Numbered from the stretch's first letter, positions 17,087 to 25,567 are shown. The stretch: 64,000 bases of DNA from Beijerinckiaceae bacterium (GCA_947478405.1 CANJVX010000010.1:1-64000); one strand, 5' to 3'. A program made the numbers and translations. Notes: generated from the letters alone by a model not told the origin.

Positions 17087-18178
17087 TCACGCCTCGCGCC
17101 GGAAGCCCGGCAAAACCGGCGCGCCGCGCGGCGCAATGGCAATCGCCTTGAACAAGAGACCCATGCCCGGCGCCGCACCGACACGCTCAGTGACCAAACG
17201 CGCCAGTGCGAGATCAATGGCGCATGCCTGATCTTCGGTCGCCCGTTTCTTCAAAGCATCGGCGCGCTGTGCAATGCCAAGCCGCATCAGCAATTCGCCT
17301 TGTGTCACGGGACCAAAAACATCAGCGCCCGCGGCTTGAGCCGCGCGCGTCAGCGCGGCAAAATCCACATGAGCCGTGAGATCTGCTTCACCGGGACAAT
17401 CAAGCGGATTGACTCTCTTATGTGCCTTCAATGCCTGCAGCGTTTCGCCATAGCTTGTTTCGCCATACCCATAGTCAACGACCAAAGCAGCCGATTGCCC
17501 TTTGGCGATACGCGCAGCGAGTTGCGTCATCATCAATTGCGCGGCGGGCGAGATTTCGAGCACGGCACCATCGGGTGCTTCCATTGTGAGAAGCGGCTCA
17601 GGGTCAGGCGCAAGACCAAAAGCCAGATCACCTTGCGTATCGAACCCAACAAGACGCTGATGCCAGTGCCTCGCCGCTTTCACATAATGGCGCACGGGCA
17701 GACAATCGAAAAACTCATTGGCGAGGATGATCGCGGGGCCGTCTGGCACGTCTTCAAGGCTCTTGTGCCAGCTCACCGGCACTGGCGATTGCGCCAATGC
17801 GCGCGCCTGAATCTCCTGCAAGACGGGCGACGTCTCAACCAGATGCACCTCGAGAGCAGAGGAAAATTCGTTTGAAATGCGCGCCGCGCGCAAGGCATCG
17901 GCCATCAAAGTGCCACGCCCTGGGCCCAGCTCGACCAAATAAATCTTGTCGGGCGAGCCTAGCATCGTCCAGCATTCAGCCGCCCAAAGGCCCAGCAATT
18001 CGCCAAACATTTGCGAGATCTCAGGCGCGGTGACGAAATCGCCTTTCACCCCGAACGGATCGCGCGTCATATAATAGCCATGCTGCGAATGGCTCAGGCA
18101 AACCGCCATGAATGTATCAAGCGGCATCGGCCCGTCATGGGCGATGGAGTCTTTGAAAATGCGTGTCAGCTCACTCAC
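17087..18178 (-). CDS. NDUFAF7/MidA-family class I SAM-dependent methyltransferase
   Basis: A 363-aa protein of the COG1565 (DUF185) family. The mitochondrial relative NDUFAF7 methylates an arginine of a complex I subunit. The family signature MTRDPFGVKGDFVTAPEIS lies near residues 35-55, and the SAM-binding YLVELGPGRGTLM lies near 80-95. Later blocks include NEFFDCLPVRHYV near 155 and a C-terminal RLVTERVGAAPGMGLLFKAIA. A complex I assembly role here is inferred from the family. The start overlaps the lgt stop by 4 bp (ATGA) and its end overlaps the pgeF region, so lgt, this gene and pgeF form one operon. Confidence 0.92.
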   Translation of the reverse strand: MSELTRIFKDSIAHDGPMPLDTFMAVCLSHSQHGYYMTRDPFGVKGDFVTAPEISQMFGELLGLWAAECWTMLGSPDKIYLVELGPGRGTLMADALRAARISNEFSSALEVHLVETSPVLQEIQARALAQSPVPVSWHKSLEDVPDGPAIILANEFFDCLPVRHYVKAARHWHQRLVGFDTQGDLAFGLAPDPEPLLTMEAPDGAVLEISPAAQLMMTQLAARIAKGQSAALVVDYGYGETSYGETLQALKAHKRVNPLDCPGEADLTAHVDFAALTRAAQAAGADVFGPVTQGELLMRLGIAQRADALKKRATEDQACAIDLALARLVTERVGAAPGMGLLFKAIAIAPRGAPVLPGFRREA

Positions 18179-19002
18179 GCACCAACCTCCTTGTGACGCA
18201 AGGCATGAGCAATGAAGGCCAGACCGGCTAGCACAAGCGGCAGCGAGAGCAGCATGCCCATTGTGGCGCCACCAAACAGAAAGCCCAATTGCGGATCAGG
18301 CTCACGGAAAAATTCGCAACCAATGCGCGCTACGCCATAGCCTAAGCCAAAAATGCCGGTGGCCAGACCCGGACGCTTCAAAGCGCCCATACGCAAAGCC
18401 ATTTGCAACAAAATAAACAACAGCACGCCTTCACTGGCGGCTTCATACAATTGGCTTGGATGACGCGGGAAAGACCCAGCCAAGGGCTCAGGAAACACCA
18501 TTGCCCAATCGACATCACTCACACGACCCCACAATTCCGGCTTGATGAAATTGGCGAGGCGACCAAAGAAAATCCCCAGCGGAACAACAGCGGCACAAAG
18601 ATCAGCGACCGACAGCATCGGCACTTTCTCACGCCGCGCAAACAACCAAATGCCTAAGGTCGCACCGGCAAGCCCGCCGTGAAACGACATGCCACCTTCC
18701 CACACCGCCGGGATCGACGCGGGATGGGCGAGGAAATATGTCGGATTGTAAAACAGCACATAGCCAAGCCGACCGCCCAACACGACACCAAGCGCGGCAT
18801 AGACGAGCAGATCATCGAGGCTTTCAATCGCCGGGCGGATGCGCGCGCCCCAAAATGAGTCTTGCGCGGCAATGCGGCGCGCCAGCCACCAGCCCAGGAC
18901 GAGCCCCGCAATATAGGCCAAAGCATACCAGCGGATCGGCAGCGGTCCGATTTCGATCAGAACCGGGTCAATGACCGGAAAGGGCAAGATAAAAATCGGC
19001 AT
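18175..19002 (-). CDS. lgt: Prolipoprotein diacylglyceryl transferase Lgt
   Basis: An inner-membrane enzyme of 275 aa that transfers diacylglycerol from phosphatidylglycerol to the lipobox cysteine of prelipoproteins. About seven membrane segments are visible. Key family motifs are the GGMSFHGG loop with the essential histidine near residue 105, and the signature GIFFGRLANFIKPELWGR near 138-155 with the catalytic arginine and asparagine. The start at 19002 (MPIFILPFPV) fits the family N-terminus and has GGAGG about 12 bases upstream; a longer in-frame start adds 20 polar residues. It is divergent from ubiK and heads the lgt-midA-pgeF operon. Confidence 0.96.
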   Translation of the reverse strand: MPIFILPFPVIDPVLIEIGPLPIRWYALAYIAGLVLGWWLARRIAAQDSFWGARIRPAIESLDDLLVYAALGVVLGGRLGYVLFYNPTYFLAHPASIPAVWEGGMSFHGGLAGATLGIWLFARREKVPMLSVADLCAAVVPLGIFFGRLANFIKPELWGRVSDVDWAMVFPEPLAGSFPRHPSQLYEAASEGVLLFILLQMALRMGALKRPGLATGIFGLGYGVARIGCEFFREPDPQLGFLFGGATMGMLLSLPLVLAGLAFIAHALRHKEVGA

Positions 19003-19152
19003 GCGAAAGGCGAGCCTCCAAAAGGTCTCCCCGTGATGCGATGCAAGCCCCGTATCCGTCAAGGCTCAGCGTGGCGGCAACTCTTGCCTCTTGCCTCTTG
19101 CGCTTGCGCCCGCGAGGCGCGAAAAGAGGGCGTTCCGAAAAGAGAGACCGCT

Positions 19153-19407
19153 ATGCCACAGACCAGCAACCCGATCCTCGACGATCTCGCCCGCCTGATG
19201 ACGGATGCCGCCGGCATGGCACAAGGTGTGCGCCGCGAAGCCGAAACCCTTGCCAAGACTCAGATTGAGCGCTTGCTCTCGACGATGGACGTCGTCACGC
19301 GCGAGGAATTCGAAGCCGTGCGTGAAATGGCAATCCTGGCCCGTGAAGAGAACGACAAGCTTGCAGCCCGCATTGCCTATCTCGAAGCCAAGCTCGCAGC
19401 CAAATAA
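19153..19407 (+). CDS. ubiK: UbiK-type accessory factor (BMFP domain protein)
   Basis: An 84-aa protein of the BMFP/YqiC family, needed for aerobic ubiquinone biosynthesis in enterobacteria as a scaffold for Ubi enzymes. The N-terminal half is an amphipathic helix (ILDDLARLMTDAAG). The C-terminal half is a coiled coil with the family signature VTREEFEAVREMAILAREEN, followed by LAARIAYLEAKLA, which should trimerise. It stands divergent from lgt, directly upstream of the GANTC-rich spacer. Confidence 0.88.
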   Translation: MPQTSNPILDDLARLMTDAAGMAQGVRREAETLAKTQIERLLSTMDVVTREEFEAVREMAILAREENDKLAARIAYLEAKLAAK

Positions 19408-19787
19408 GCCAAATCGGAAAAGGTTAACGACCTAAAATTGCTGCTGAGAGTCACGCGTGACTCGTTGCAAGGGTCGTCAACAAAGATTCCACAGCGCATT
19501 TTAGCTTCGCGCTGGCTCACGTCCCAGAGTCAGAACGTCTGTGGACACAACAACTTGCGTCATAGACGCCACCTTCCGAATCCACGAGTTTGCACATCCA
19601 AGGGTACGCCGACTCTAGGCGATCGGACTCAGTTGCGTATATTCCTGAAGCGGACTGATTCGCTGGTTCTTTCAGTATGTAAGCCACCAGCTTTCAAAAG
19701 AGTCTCCGCTTACGGGTTGCGCCCTGCGTCGTCGTCACGAGTTAACAGAACCGCGTTCAGCCCATTCAGGTCCCAAGGCTTCCGCCT
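19408..19787. promoter_or_regulatory. 380-bp gene-free region with nine GANTC (CcrM) sites
   Basis: Nine GANTC sites start at 19448, 19459, 19485, 19527, 19578, 19611, 19626, 19657 and 19700. The first two form the ends of a perfect 16-bp palindrome, GAGTCACGCGTGACTC, at 19448-19463. At about 60 percent GC one site is expected per about 280 bp, so nine in 257 bp is a strong excess. GTTAAC occurs near both ends (about 19423 and 19740) and there are two weak DnaA-box-like 9-mers (GATTCCACA at 19485, GTTTGCACA near 19588). GANTC is the CcrM methylation site in alphaproteobacteria and marks cell-cycle promoters and origins. No coding frame or known RNA is visible. It could be a methylation-controlled promoter for the following ybjN-proC genes or a protein-binding chromosomal site. 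Confidence 0.65.
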
Positions 19788-20288
19788 ATGTCATTCACGC
19801 ATGCTGAACTCGAACGCACCGAGCATCCGGTCGATGTGGTCGAGAGAATTGCCTCCGTCAACGATTGGCGCTTTGATCGCGACGACGACGATGAAATCTC
19901 CATTACGGTCGGCGGTGGCTGGACCGATTATCAAGTGGCATTTACCTGGTTGCCGAATGTGGAATCGCTCCATGTCGCCTGCGCCTTCGATGTGAAGATC
20001 GCCGAACGCCGCCGCTCTGAAGTCCATTCTCTCGTCTCGCTCATCAATGAGCAGCTCTGGGTGGGCCATTTCGGCCTATGGGAATCCGAGAATGTTGTGA
20101 TCTTCCGTCACGCGATCATTCTGTCGGGTGGCGCGGAGCCCACGCCCCAGCAATGCGAAGCAGTGCTAAAGGCCGCAATCACCGCTTGCGAGCGTTACTA
20201 TCAGTCTTTCCAATTCGTCATGTGGGCGGGCAAGACCGCACGCGAAGCGTTGGAGGCAGCCATGTTCGAGACGGTCGGCGAAGCCTGA
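19788..20288 (+). CDS. YbjN domain-containing protein
   Basis: A 166-aa protein of the YbjN family, whose fold resembles type III secretion chaperones; the family's role in alphaproteobacteria is not known. Visible features are the acidic stretch RDDDDEISITVGG near residue 35, the strand YQVAFTWLPN, and the alternating strand/helix segments RRSEVHSLVSLINEQLWVG and GLWESENVVIFRH to residue 110. A helical C-terminus follows. The last base of its stop is the first base of the proC start (TGATG), so the two are translationally coupled. The GANTC cluster directly upstream makes cell-cycle-linked expression possible. Confidence 0.82.
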   Translation: MSFTHAELERTEHPVDVVERIASVNDWRFDRDDDDEISITVGGGWTDYQVAFTWLPNVESLHVACAFDVKIAERRRSEVHSLVSLINEQLWVGHFGLWESENVVIFRHAIILSGGAEPTPQQCEAVLKAAITACERYYQSFQFVMWAGKTAREALEAAMFETVGEA

Positions 20289-21121
20289 TGTCGTCGACTG
20301 CAGATAACTTTCCCGCGTCGATCACTCTGGTGGGCGCGGGCAAGATGGGCTCAGCCATGCTGTCGGGCTGGATCGCCATGGGGCTGAACGCCCAAACCAT
20401 CACGATTTTAGAACCAGCACCTCATCCCGATCTGGAAGCGACCTGCAAGACGGAGGGCGTTGCGCTCAATCCGCCGCTGAGCGCGCTCACGCCCGCTGAA
20501 GTCCTGATCCTGGCGATCAAGCCGCAAATGCTGGAGAGCGTTGCACCCGCTCTGAGCCCCCTCGTAGGTCCCGGCACACTCATTCTCTCCATACTGGCAG
20601 GCAAACGCATTGCCGATCTTGCCGCGCGCCTGCCCGGCACAAGCGCCATTGTGCGCGCCATGCCCAATACGCCTGCCGCCATTGGGCGCGGTATTACGGG
20701 CGTAGCCGCCAGTAGTAGCGTCACAGAGCGCCAGCGCGGCATGACCGACGCCCTGCTGGGCGCTGTGGGCGCTGTCGAATGGCTGGCCAGCGAAACACTC
20801 ATTGATGCGGTGACTGCGGTCTCTGGCTCCGGCCCCGCTTATATTTTCTATCTCGCAGAAGCCTTGGCCAAGGCGGGAGAAGCAGCGGGCCTACCCGCCG
20901 ATCTTGCCGCCCGTCTGGCGCGCGCCACCGTTGAGGGCTCGGGCGAACTAATGCATCTCTCGCCAGAGCTGACACCTGCCAAATTACGCGAGAATGTCAC
21001 ATCGCCCGGCGGCACAACCGCCGCTGCCCTTGCTGTTTTGATGGCAGATGGCGGGCTTTCCCCTCTCATGCGCGACGCCGTGGCTGCGGCGCAGCGCCGC
21101 GCTGGCGAGCTGTCGGGCTGA
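20288..21121 (+). CDS. proC: Pyrroline-5-carboxylate reductase ProC
   Basis: The last step of proline synthesis: reduces pyrroline-5-carboxylate with NAD(P)H. It has 277 aa, the usual length. The N-terminal Rossmann motif is ITLVGAGKMGSAMLSGW, and the central RAMPNTPAAIGRGITG near residue 120 is typical of the family. The C-terminal dimerisation domain contains the signature SGSGPAYIFYLAEAL near 175 and ENVTSPGGTT near 235. The start is fixed by the 1-base overlap with the ybjN-like gene. A longer in-frame reading that begins inside the upstream gene is rejected. Confidence 0.97.
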   Translation: MSSTADNFPASITLVGAGKMGSAMLSGWIAMGLNAQTITILEPAPHPDLEATCKTEGVALNPPLSALTPAEVLILAIKPQMLESVAPALSPLVGPGTLILSILAGKRIADLAARLPGTSAIVRAMPNTPAAIGRGITGVAASSSVTERQRGMTDALLGAVGAVEWLASETLIDAVTAVSGSGPAYIFYLAEALAKAGEAAGLPADLAARLARATVEGSGELMHLSPELTPAKLRENVTSPGGTTAAALAVLMADGGLSPLMRDAVAAAQRRAGELSG

Positions 21122-21191
21122 GGCCCATTGGAAAGCGCACAGATGCGGCCTAAATAAGAGAGACGAATATCTCCCTTGAAGGCTATTTTCC

Positions 21192-21917
21192 ATGAGCGAG
21201 ACCCAGACATCCAAAACCAAGCGCGACCTGATCGTCGATGCGCTGATGGAACTTGCCGCCGAGCGGCGCTGGGAAGACATTTCCATCCATGATGTCGCAG
21301 TGCGTGCTGGCATCAGCCTGTCCGATTTCCGTGATCAATTTCCCTCCAAGGGCGCAGCTCTCGCCGCCTTCTCGCGCTACATCGACAAAATCGTGCTTGA
21401 TGGCACCAGCGATGATCTGGCCGGAGAGCCAGCCAAAGACCGCCTCTTCGATGTGCTGATGCGGCGCTTGGATGCCATGGCGCCACAGCGAGAGGCCTTG
21501 CGCGCCATCGTCGAATGGGCGCGGCGTGATCCTGTGTCTGCGACGGCGCTGAATTCCATGGCGCTGAATTCCATGCGCTTCATGCTGGAGGCGGCCGATA
21601 TTTCGTCCGAAGGCGCCACAGGCCATGTGAAACTGCAAGGCTTGGTGCTCGCCTGGACGCGCATTCTCGATGTCTGGCTGGATGATGAAGATCCGGCACT
21701 GGCCCGCACCATGGCAGCGCTTGATCGTGAATTGGCGCGCGGTGAAAAACTGGTTGCGCGGGTCGAAGACATGAATCGCTTAGCCGCGCCTTTACGCACA
21801 CTCGCGCGCTCATTTCTGACCATGGCGCGCTCACGCGAACCCGGCGCACGGCGCGCTCATTTTGACGAAGAGACGGGGCCCAATACGTCAGAAGAGCGCC
21901 GCACGCATACGCTCTAA
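21192..21917 (+). CDS. TetR-family / COQ9-like regulator-fold protein
   Basis: A 241-aa protein with an N-terminal TetR-type helix-turn-helix (RDLIVDALMELAAERRWEDI, then VAVRAGISLSDFRDQF) at about residues 10-55 and an all-helical C-terminal domain. The segment DRLFDVLMRRLDAMAPQREA and the later ILDVWLDDEDPALARTMAAL resemble COQ9 proteins, which bind isoprenoid lipids in ubiquinone synthesis. It could therefore be a TetR regulator or a COQ9-like lipid-binding factor. A perfect 15-bp tandem duplication (21546-21575) produces ALNSMALNSM. Its stop overlaps the convergent kinase gene by 4 bp. Confidence 0.75.
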   Translation: MSETQTSKTKRDLIVDALMELAAERRWEDISIHDVAVRAGISLSDFRDQFPSKGAALAAFSRYIDKIVLDGTSDDLAGEPAKDRLFDVLMRRLDAMAPQREALRAIVEWARRDPVSATALNSMALNSMRFMLEAADISSEGATGHVKLQGLVLAWTRILDVWLDDEDPALARTMAALDRELARGEKLVARVEDMNRLAAPLRTLARSFLTMARSREPGARRAHFDEETGPNTSEERRTHTL

Positions 21918-23287
21918 ACCGGCACCCTGACACTGGCGCGCAATCCACCCAATGGGCTTTGTGCGAGTTGGATATCGCCACCATGTGAGCGCGCAATATC
22001 GCGTGCAATGGCCAATCCCAGCCCCGTGCCAAACCCCTCTTCCAAAGTGCGTGCTTCATCGCGCTGGTAAAATGGACGAAACACATCCTCGCGCTCATTG
22101 GCAGGAATGCCTGGGCCGTCATCATCCACATTGACGGTAAGAAAGCGCGCATCGCGCACAGCGGAAATCTCGATCTTGTTGCCATAGCGCAATGCGTTGG
22201 ACACGAGATTAACCAAGCAACGCTTGAACGCATCGGGCCGCACAATCACCGTACTCTCGCCCGACACTTCAATCTGCGCAGGGTGACCCTGCCGCTCGGC
22301 ATCAGCTTTTAATTCTTCCAGCAAGATACGCATATCGGTGGGCTCGGCCACCTCGCCTGCGTCACCACGTGCGAAGGCGAGATAGGCCTCAAGCATGCGC
22401 TGCATTTCTTCGACATCTTTCTGCACGGCTTCAAATTCCGGCCCATCACCCAGCAAGGCCAATGACAATTTGAATCGCGTCAGCACCGTTCGCAAATCAT
22501 GACTGACGCCATTGAGCATGGCTGTGCGCTGTTCCATCGCGCGCTCAATGCGCCGCTTCATTTCCATGAATGCATAGCCAGCTTGGCGCACCTCACGCGC
22601 GCCATGGGGACTCCATTCAGCATCTCGTCCCTTACCGAAATCTTGCGCGGCTTGTGCCAGGCGCAGAATCGGCCGGATCTGGTTGCGCAAAAAAGCAACC
22701 GACACGGCTAGCAAAACAAGTGACGTACCCACCATCCAGACCAGAAAAATGTGGGAATTGGACGCGTAGGCCGCATTGCGACGCGCCACCACGCGCATCA
22801 TCGAATCTTCCAGCTGGATGCGGATTTCAACAAGGCTCGACTTGCCGACCGTATCTATCCAGAAGGGCCTGCGTATTTGCGTCGAGATTTCGCGCGACAA
22901 AGCCTGATCGAGAATGGAGAAAAACGGCTTTGGTAAGGTCGGGGGCAGCGGCTCCCGGCCGGTGAAACGCAGATCAAGTCCCATGCGGCTGGACGCAATT
23001 TTTTGCAGCATCACGACATTGTCAGGGCTTGGATTGGCGCGATACAGATCCGCAATGCTCGCAATATCCTGAACCACCGCCGTCGACAGGCGGAAGGTGA
23101 CGAGCTGCCAATGCCGCTCCATAAAGAAGTAAGCAATAGCCGATTGCAAGATCACCATCGGCACGATGACGATCAACAGCGAACGCGCATAAAGCCCTTT
23201 CGGCATATATTCTGCAACGTTACGCGCAAAATTTCGCCATGCCGTGCGCGGACGCTCGAAATAGGCCGGAAAGAAGGACAGGCTCAT
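21914..23287 (-). CDS. Membrane sensor histidine kinase (EnvZ-like)
   Basis: A 457-aa kinase. Two membrane helices (about 33-55 and 180-200) bracket a periplasmic sensor of about 120 residues. A HAMP linker, the DHp domain and the HATPase domain follow. The H-box reads GVSHDLRTVLTRFKL: the phosphoaccepting histidine is kept but the usual proline after RT is valine. The N-box (NLVSNALRYG), G1 (DDDGPGIP) and G2 (GTGLGLAIARDI) are intact. It should phosphorylate the response regulator encoded 10 bp upstream. The signal is unknown. By gene order with MarR and OmpR-type genes it resembles the PetR/PetP group of alphaproteobacteria, known in Rhodobacter to be needed for growth with cytochrome bc1. 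Confidence 0.9.
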   Translation of the reverse strand: MSLSFFPAYFERPRTAWRNFARNVAEYMPKGLYARSLLIVIVPMVILQSAIAYFFMERHWQLVTFRLSTAVVQDIASIADLYRANPSPDNVVMLQKIASSRMGLDLRFTGREPLPPTLPKPFFSILDQALSREISTQIRRPFWIDTVGKSSLVEIRIQLEDSMMRVVARRNAAYASNSHIFLVWMVGTSLVLLAVSVAFLRNQIRPILRLAQAAQDFGKGRDAEWSPHGAREVRQAGYAFMEMKRRIERAMEQRTAMLNGVSHDLRTVLTRFKLSLALLGDGPEFEAVQKDVEEMQRMLEAYLAFARGDAGEVAEPTDMRILLEELKADAERQGHPAQIEVSGESTVIVRPDAFKRCLVNLVSNALRYGNKIEISAVRDARFLTVNVDDDGPGIPANEREDVFRPFYQRDEARTLEEGFGTGLGLAIARDIARSHGGDIQLAQSPLGGLRASVRVPV

Positions 23288-23297
23288 GGGCTGCGCC

Positions 23298-24029
23298 TCA
23301 CCTGTCGAGCATCAGGCGATAGCCTGTGCCGCGTGCTGTTTGCAGATAAAGCGGATTGGTCAGGTCAATCTCGATCTTGCGGCGCAGCCGATTGATCTGC
23401 ACATCGACCGTGCGTTCATTATTGGCGCCGCCATCGCCAGCCAGCGTCTCGCGCGCCACAGGCCCACCCGCCGCATTGGCGAGAAGGCGCAGCATGAAAC
23501 GTTCACGATCCGTGAGGCGGATGAGATCTTCGCCCTGTCGCAATTCTCCGCGCTCCAGATTGAAGATGAAATCGCCAAAGCGCACGCTGGGAACAGACGC
23601 CACAATCAGTGCATCGCTGCGCGCAACAGTACGCCGCAAAATTGAGGCGATGCGAAGCGACAATTCCTTCGGTTCAAAAGGCTTTGCCAGATAATCATCC
23701 GCACCGACTTCCAATCCGCGCACGCGATCATCTGTCTCGGTGCGAGCGGTGAGCATCAGGATCGGCACATCCGAATCCTCGCGGAATTTTTCTGCAAATT
23801 CCAGCCCTGTTTCGCCGGGCATCATCACATCGAGGATAATAAGATCGAAGGACAAGGCACGCAGTTTACCCCGCGCCTCTTGCGCCGTCCCTGCGGCGGT
23901 CACACGATAACCCTGCCCCGTGAGATAGCGAGCAATCAGCGCACGAATGCGCCTGTCATCATCCACGACCAACACATGCGGCGCATCATCGGGCAAAGCA
24001 ATCGCGACATTAGCCATCGCGCTGTTCAT
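23298..24029 (-). CDS. OmpR-family response regulator (PetR-like)
   Basis: A 243-aa two-component regulator. The receiver domain (about 18-130) has the acidic pocket VVDDD, the phosphoacceptor Asp in LIILDVMMPGETG, the Thr/Ala switch in MLTARTE and the Lys in DYLAKPFEPKEL. The C-terminal winged helix (about 150-240) carries LTDRERFMLRLL and ERTVDVQINRLRRKIE. It lies between the MarR-type gene (4-bp ATGA overlap) and the kinase gene (10-bp gap), so all three are one operon. The domain pattern and neighbourhood fit PetR; targets in this organism are unknown. Confidence 0.92.
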   Translation of the reverse strand: MNSAMANVAIALPDDAPHVLVVDDDRRIRALIARYLTGQGYRVTAAGTAQEARGKLRALSFDLIILDVMMPGETGLEFAEKFREDSDVPILMLTARTETDDRVRGLEVGADDYLAKPFEPKELSLRIASILRRTVARSDALIVASVPSVRFGDFIFNLERGELRQGEDLIRLTDRERFMLRLLANAAGGPVARETLAGDGGANNERTVDVQINRLRRKIEIDLTNPLYLQTARGTGYRLMLDR

Positions 24030-24559
24030 GACTTCTCCTCGCGCGACTTACCCCAGACCAGCGAGCAAACCCTATCGCGCTCGGCAGGGTCAATCATCGC
24101 GAGAAGAAAGTCGATGGCTGGCCCTCTGGCGTCCGTTGGTAATTCGCCTAAGGCCCGTTCGAAGCGGCGGCTTTGCAGATCAGACAGATCCATGGCGAGC
24201 CGGTGGCCCTTGGGGGTGGGAAAGAGCAGACGCTGGCGCCGGTCGGTCACGCCCGCACGTGCTTCGACATAGCCAGTATCCAGCAATTCCTTCAAAACAC
24301 GATTGAGGCTCTGCTTGGTGATGCCCAATATGTCCAGCAATTCAGCGATCATCAGGCCGGGCTGGCGGTTGACGAAATGCAGCACCCGGTGATGGGCCCG
24401 GCCAAAGCCGATATCCTCAAGCAGGCGATCTGCATCCCCGACGAAATCGCGATAGGCGAAGAAGAACAATTCAATCAAATCGAACGCGGGCGCCGAGACT
24501 TCAGCCGACGTCTGAGCAGCTTTGTGTGATTGGGAGTGAGCCTGCAGAGCCTGATCCAT
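24026..24559 (-). CDS. MarR-family transcriptional regulator (PetP-like)
   Basis: A 177-aa winged-helix regulator. After a variable N-terminus, the family core runs from FDLIELFFFAYRDF near residue 30 through the recognition region LLDILGITKQSLNRVLKELL near 75-95. The wing VTDRRQRLLFPTPKG and a helical C-terminal dimerisation segment follow. The start at 24559 has AAGGGA seven bases upstream; GTG and TTG codons just before it are less likely. As first gene of the marR-regulator-kinase operon it probably autoregulates from the divergent region shared with ilvE. Similar to PetP of Rhodobacter by family and linkage. Confidence 0.9.
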   Translation of the reverse strand: MDQALQAHSQSHKAAQTSAEVSAPAFDLIELFFFAYRDFVGDADRLLEDIGFGRAHHRVLHFVNRQPGLMIAELLDILGITKQSLNRVLKELLDTGYVEARAGVTDRRQRLLFPTPKGHRLAMDLSDLQSRRFERALGELPTDARGPAIDFLLAMIDPAERDRVCSLVWGKSREEKS

Positions 24560-24582
24560 CAACACGTCCCTTTTACGTCAGC

Positions 24583-24619
24583 CATATTGACATATTTCAG
24601 GTTGGTTGCTACTCGTCAA
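24583..24619 (-). promoter_or_regulatory. Candidate promoter and operator of the MarR operon
   Basis: On the minus strand TTGACG (24614-24619) and AATATG (24591-24596) are spaced by 17 bp, about 30 bp before the MarR start. An inverted repeat ATAT-TGAC-ATAT (24584-24595) overlaps the -10 element, as expected for an autorepressing MarR protein. Confidence 0.4.
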
Positions 24620-24671
24620 GACCCGCTTGAGATCCAAAAAGCGGGAGAAACCTTTGTAAAATCAGCGAGAC

Positions 24672-25550
24672 ATGTCCATGTCAGTTCTGCCCTTCGACCA
24701 GCGTGACGGTTTCATCTGGATGAACGGTGCCTTGGTCCCGTGGAAGGATGCCAAGCTCCATGTTCTCTCGCATGGCCTCCACTACGCCTCCTGCGTTTTC
24801 GAGGGCGAACGCGCCTATGGCGGCAAGATCTTCAAGATGACCGAACATTCTGAGCGCTTCCGTAAATCGGCCGAATTTCTCGATTTCGAGATTCCCTATT
24901 CTGTTGGCGAGCTTGATGCTGCCAAGCGCCTGACGCTGGAAAAGAACGGCTTCCAGAACTGCTATGTTCGCCCTGTCGCCTGGCGCGGCTCGGAGATGAT
25001 GGCGGTCGCCGCCCAGCACGCCACTATCAATGTCGCCATTGCGGTCTGGGACTGGCCAAGCATGTTCGACGTGAACGAGAAGATGAAGGGCATCAAGCTC
25101 GATATGGCGGACTATCGCCGCCCGGACCCGATGACAGCACCCTGCCATTCAAAGGCCGCTGGCCTCTATATGATCTGCACGATCAGCAAGCATCGCGCCG
25201 AGCGTAAGGGCTTTGCTGATGCGATGATGCTCGACTGGCAGGGCCGCGTGGCCGAATGCACGGGCGCCAATATTTTCTTCACCCAGGGCGGCAAGATCCA
25301 CACGCCGATCGCCGACTGCTTCCTCGACGGGATCACGCGCCGCACGGTGATTGAGCTGGCCAAGCGTCGCGGCATTGAAGTGATCGAACGGCGCATCATG
25401 CCAGACGAACTGGCGAGCTTGGAAGAATGCTTCATCTGCGGCACGGGTGCAGAAGTGACGCCCGTTTCGCAGGTCGGCCCATTCAACTTCGTCCCCGGCG
25501 CGATTTCGCGTCAGCTGATCGAAGATTATACGGCTGAAGTGAACGCCTAA
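24672..25550 (+). CDS. ilvE: Branched-chain amino acid aminotransferase IlvE
   Basis: A class IV PLP enzyme of 292 aa that transfers the amino group in the last step of Leu, Ile and Val synthesis and the first of their breakdown. The family entry VLSHGLHYASCVFEGERAYGG lies near residues 32-52. The PLP lysine is in HSKAAGLYM near 163, ECTGANIFF near 197 is the cofactor-tail binding segment, and the phosphate-binding loop GTGAEVTPV is near 259. ATGs at 24672 and 24678 are both possible; the first is used. It is divergent from the MarR operon. Confidence 0.95.
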   Translation: MSMSVLPFDQRDGFIWMNGALVPWKDAKLHVLSHGLHYASCVFEGERAYGGKIFKMTEHSERFRKSAEFLDFEIPYSVGELDAAKRLTLEKNGFQNCYVRPVAWRGSEMMAVAAQHATINVAIAVWDWPSMFDVNEKMKGIKLDMADYRRPDPMTAPCHSKAAGLYMICTISKHRAERKGFADAMMLDWQGRVAECTGANIFFTQGGKIHTPIADCFLDGITRRTVIELAKRRGIEVIERRIMPDELASLEECFICGTGAEVTPVSQVGPFNFVPGAISRQLIEDYTAEVNA

Positions 25551-25567
25551 CATAAGCCGCCACCTCG

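Noticed and set aside
19408-19787. Chromosomal replication origin
   Set aside because: The GANTC cluster and weak DnaA-like 9-mers are suggestive, but there is no AT-rich unwinding block, no perfect DnaA box and none of the usual origin neighbours (hemE, parAB, gidA, dnaN). Kept as a regulatory region only.
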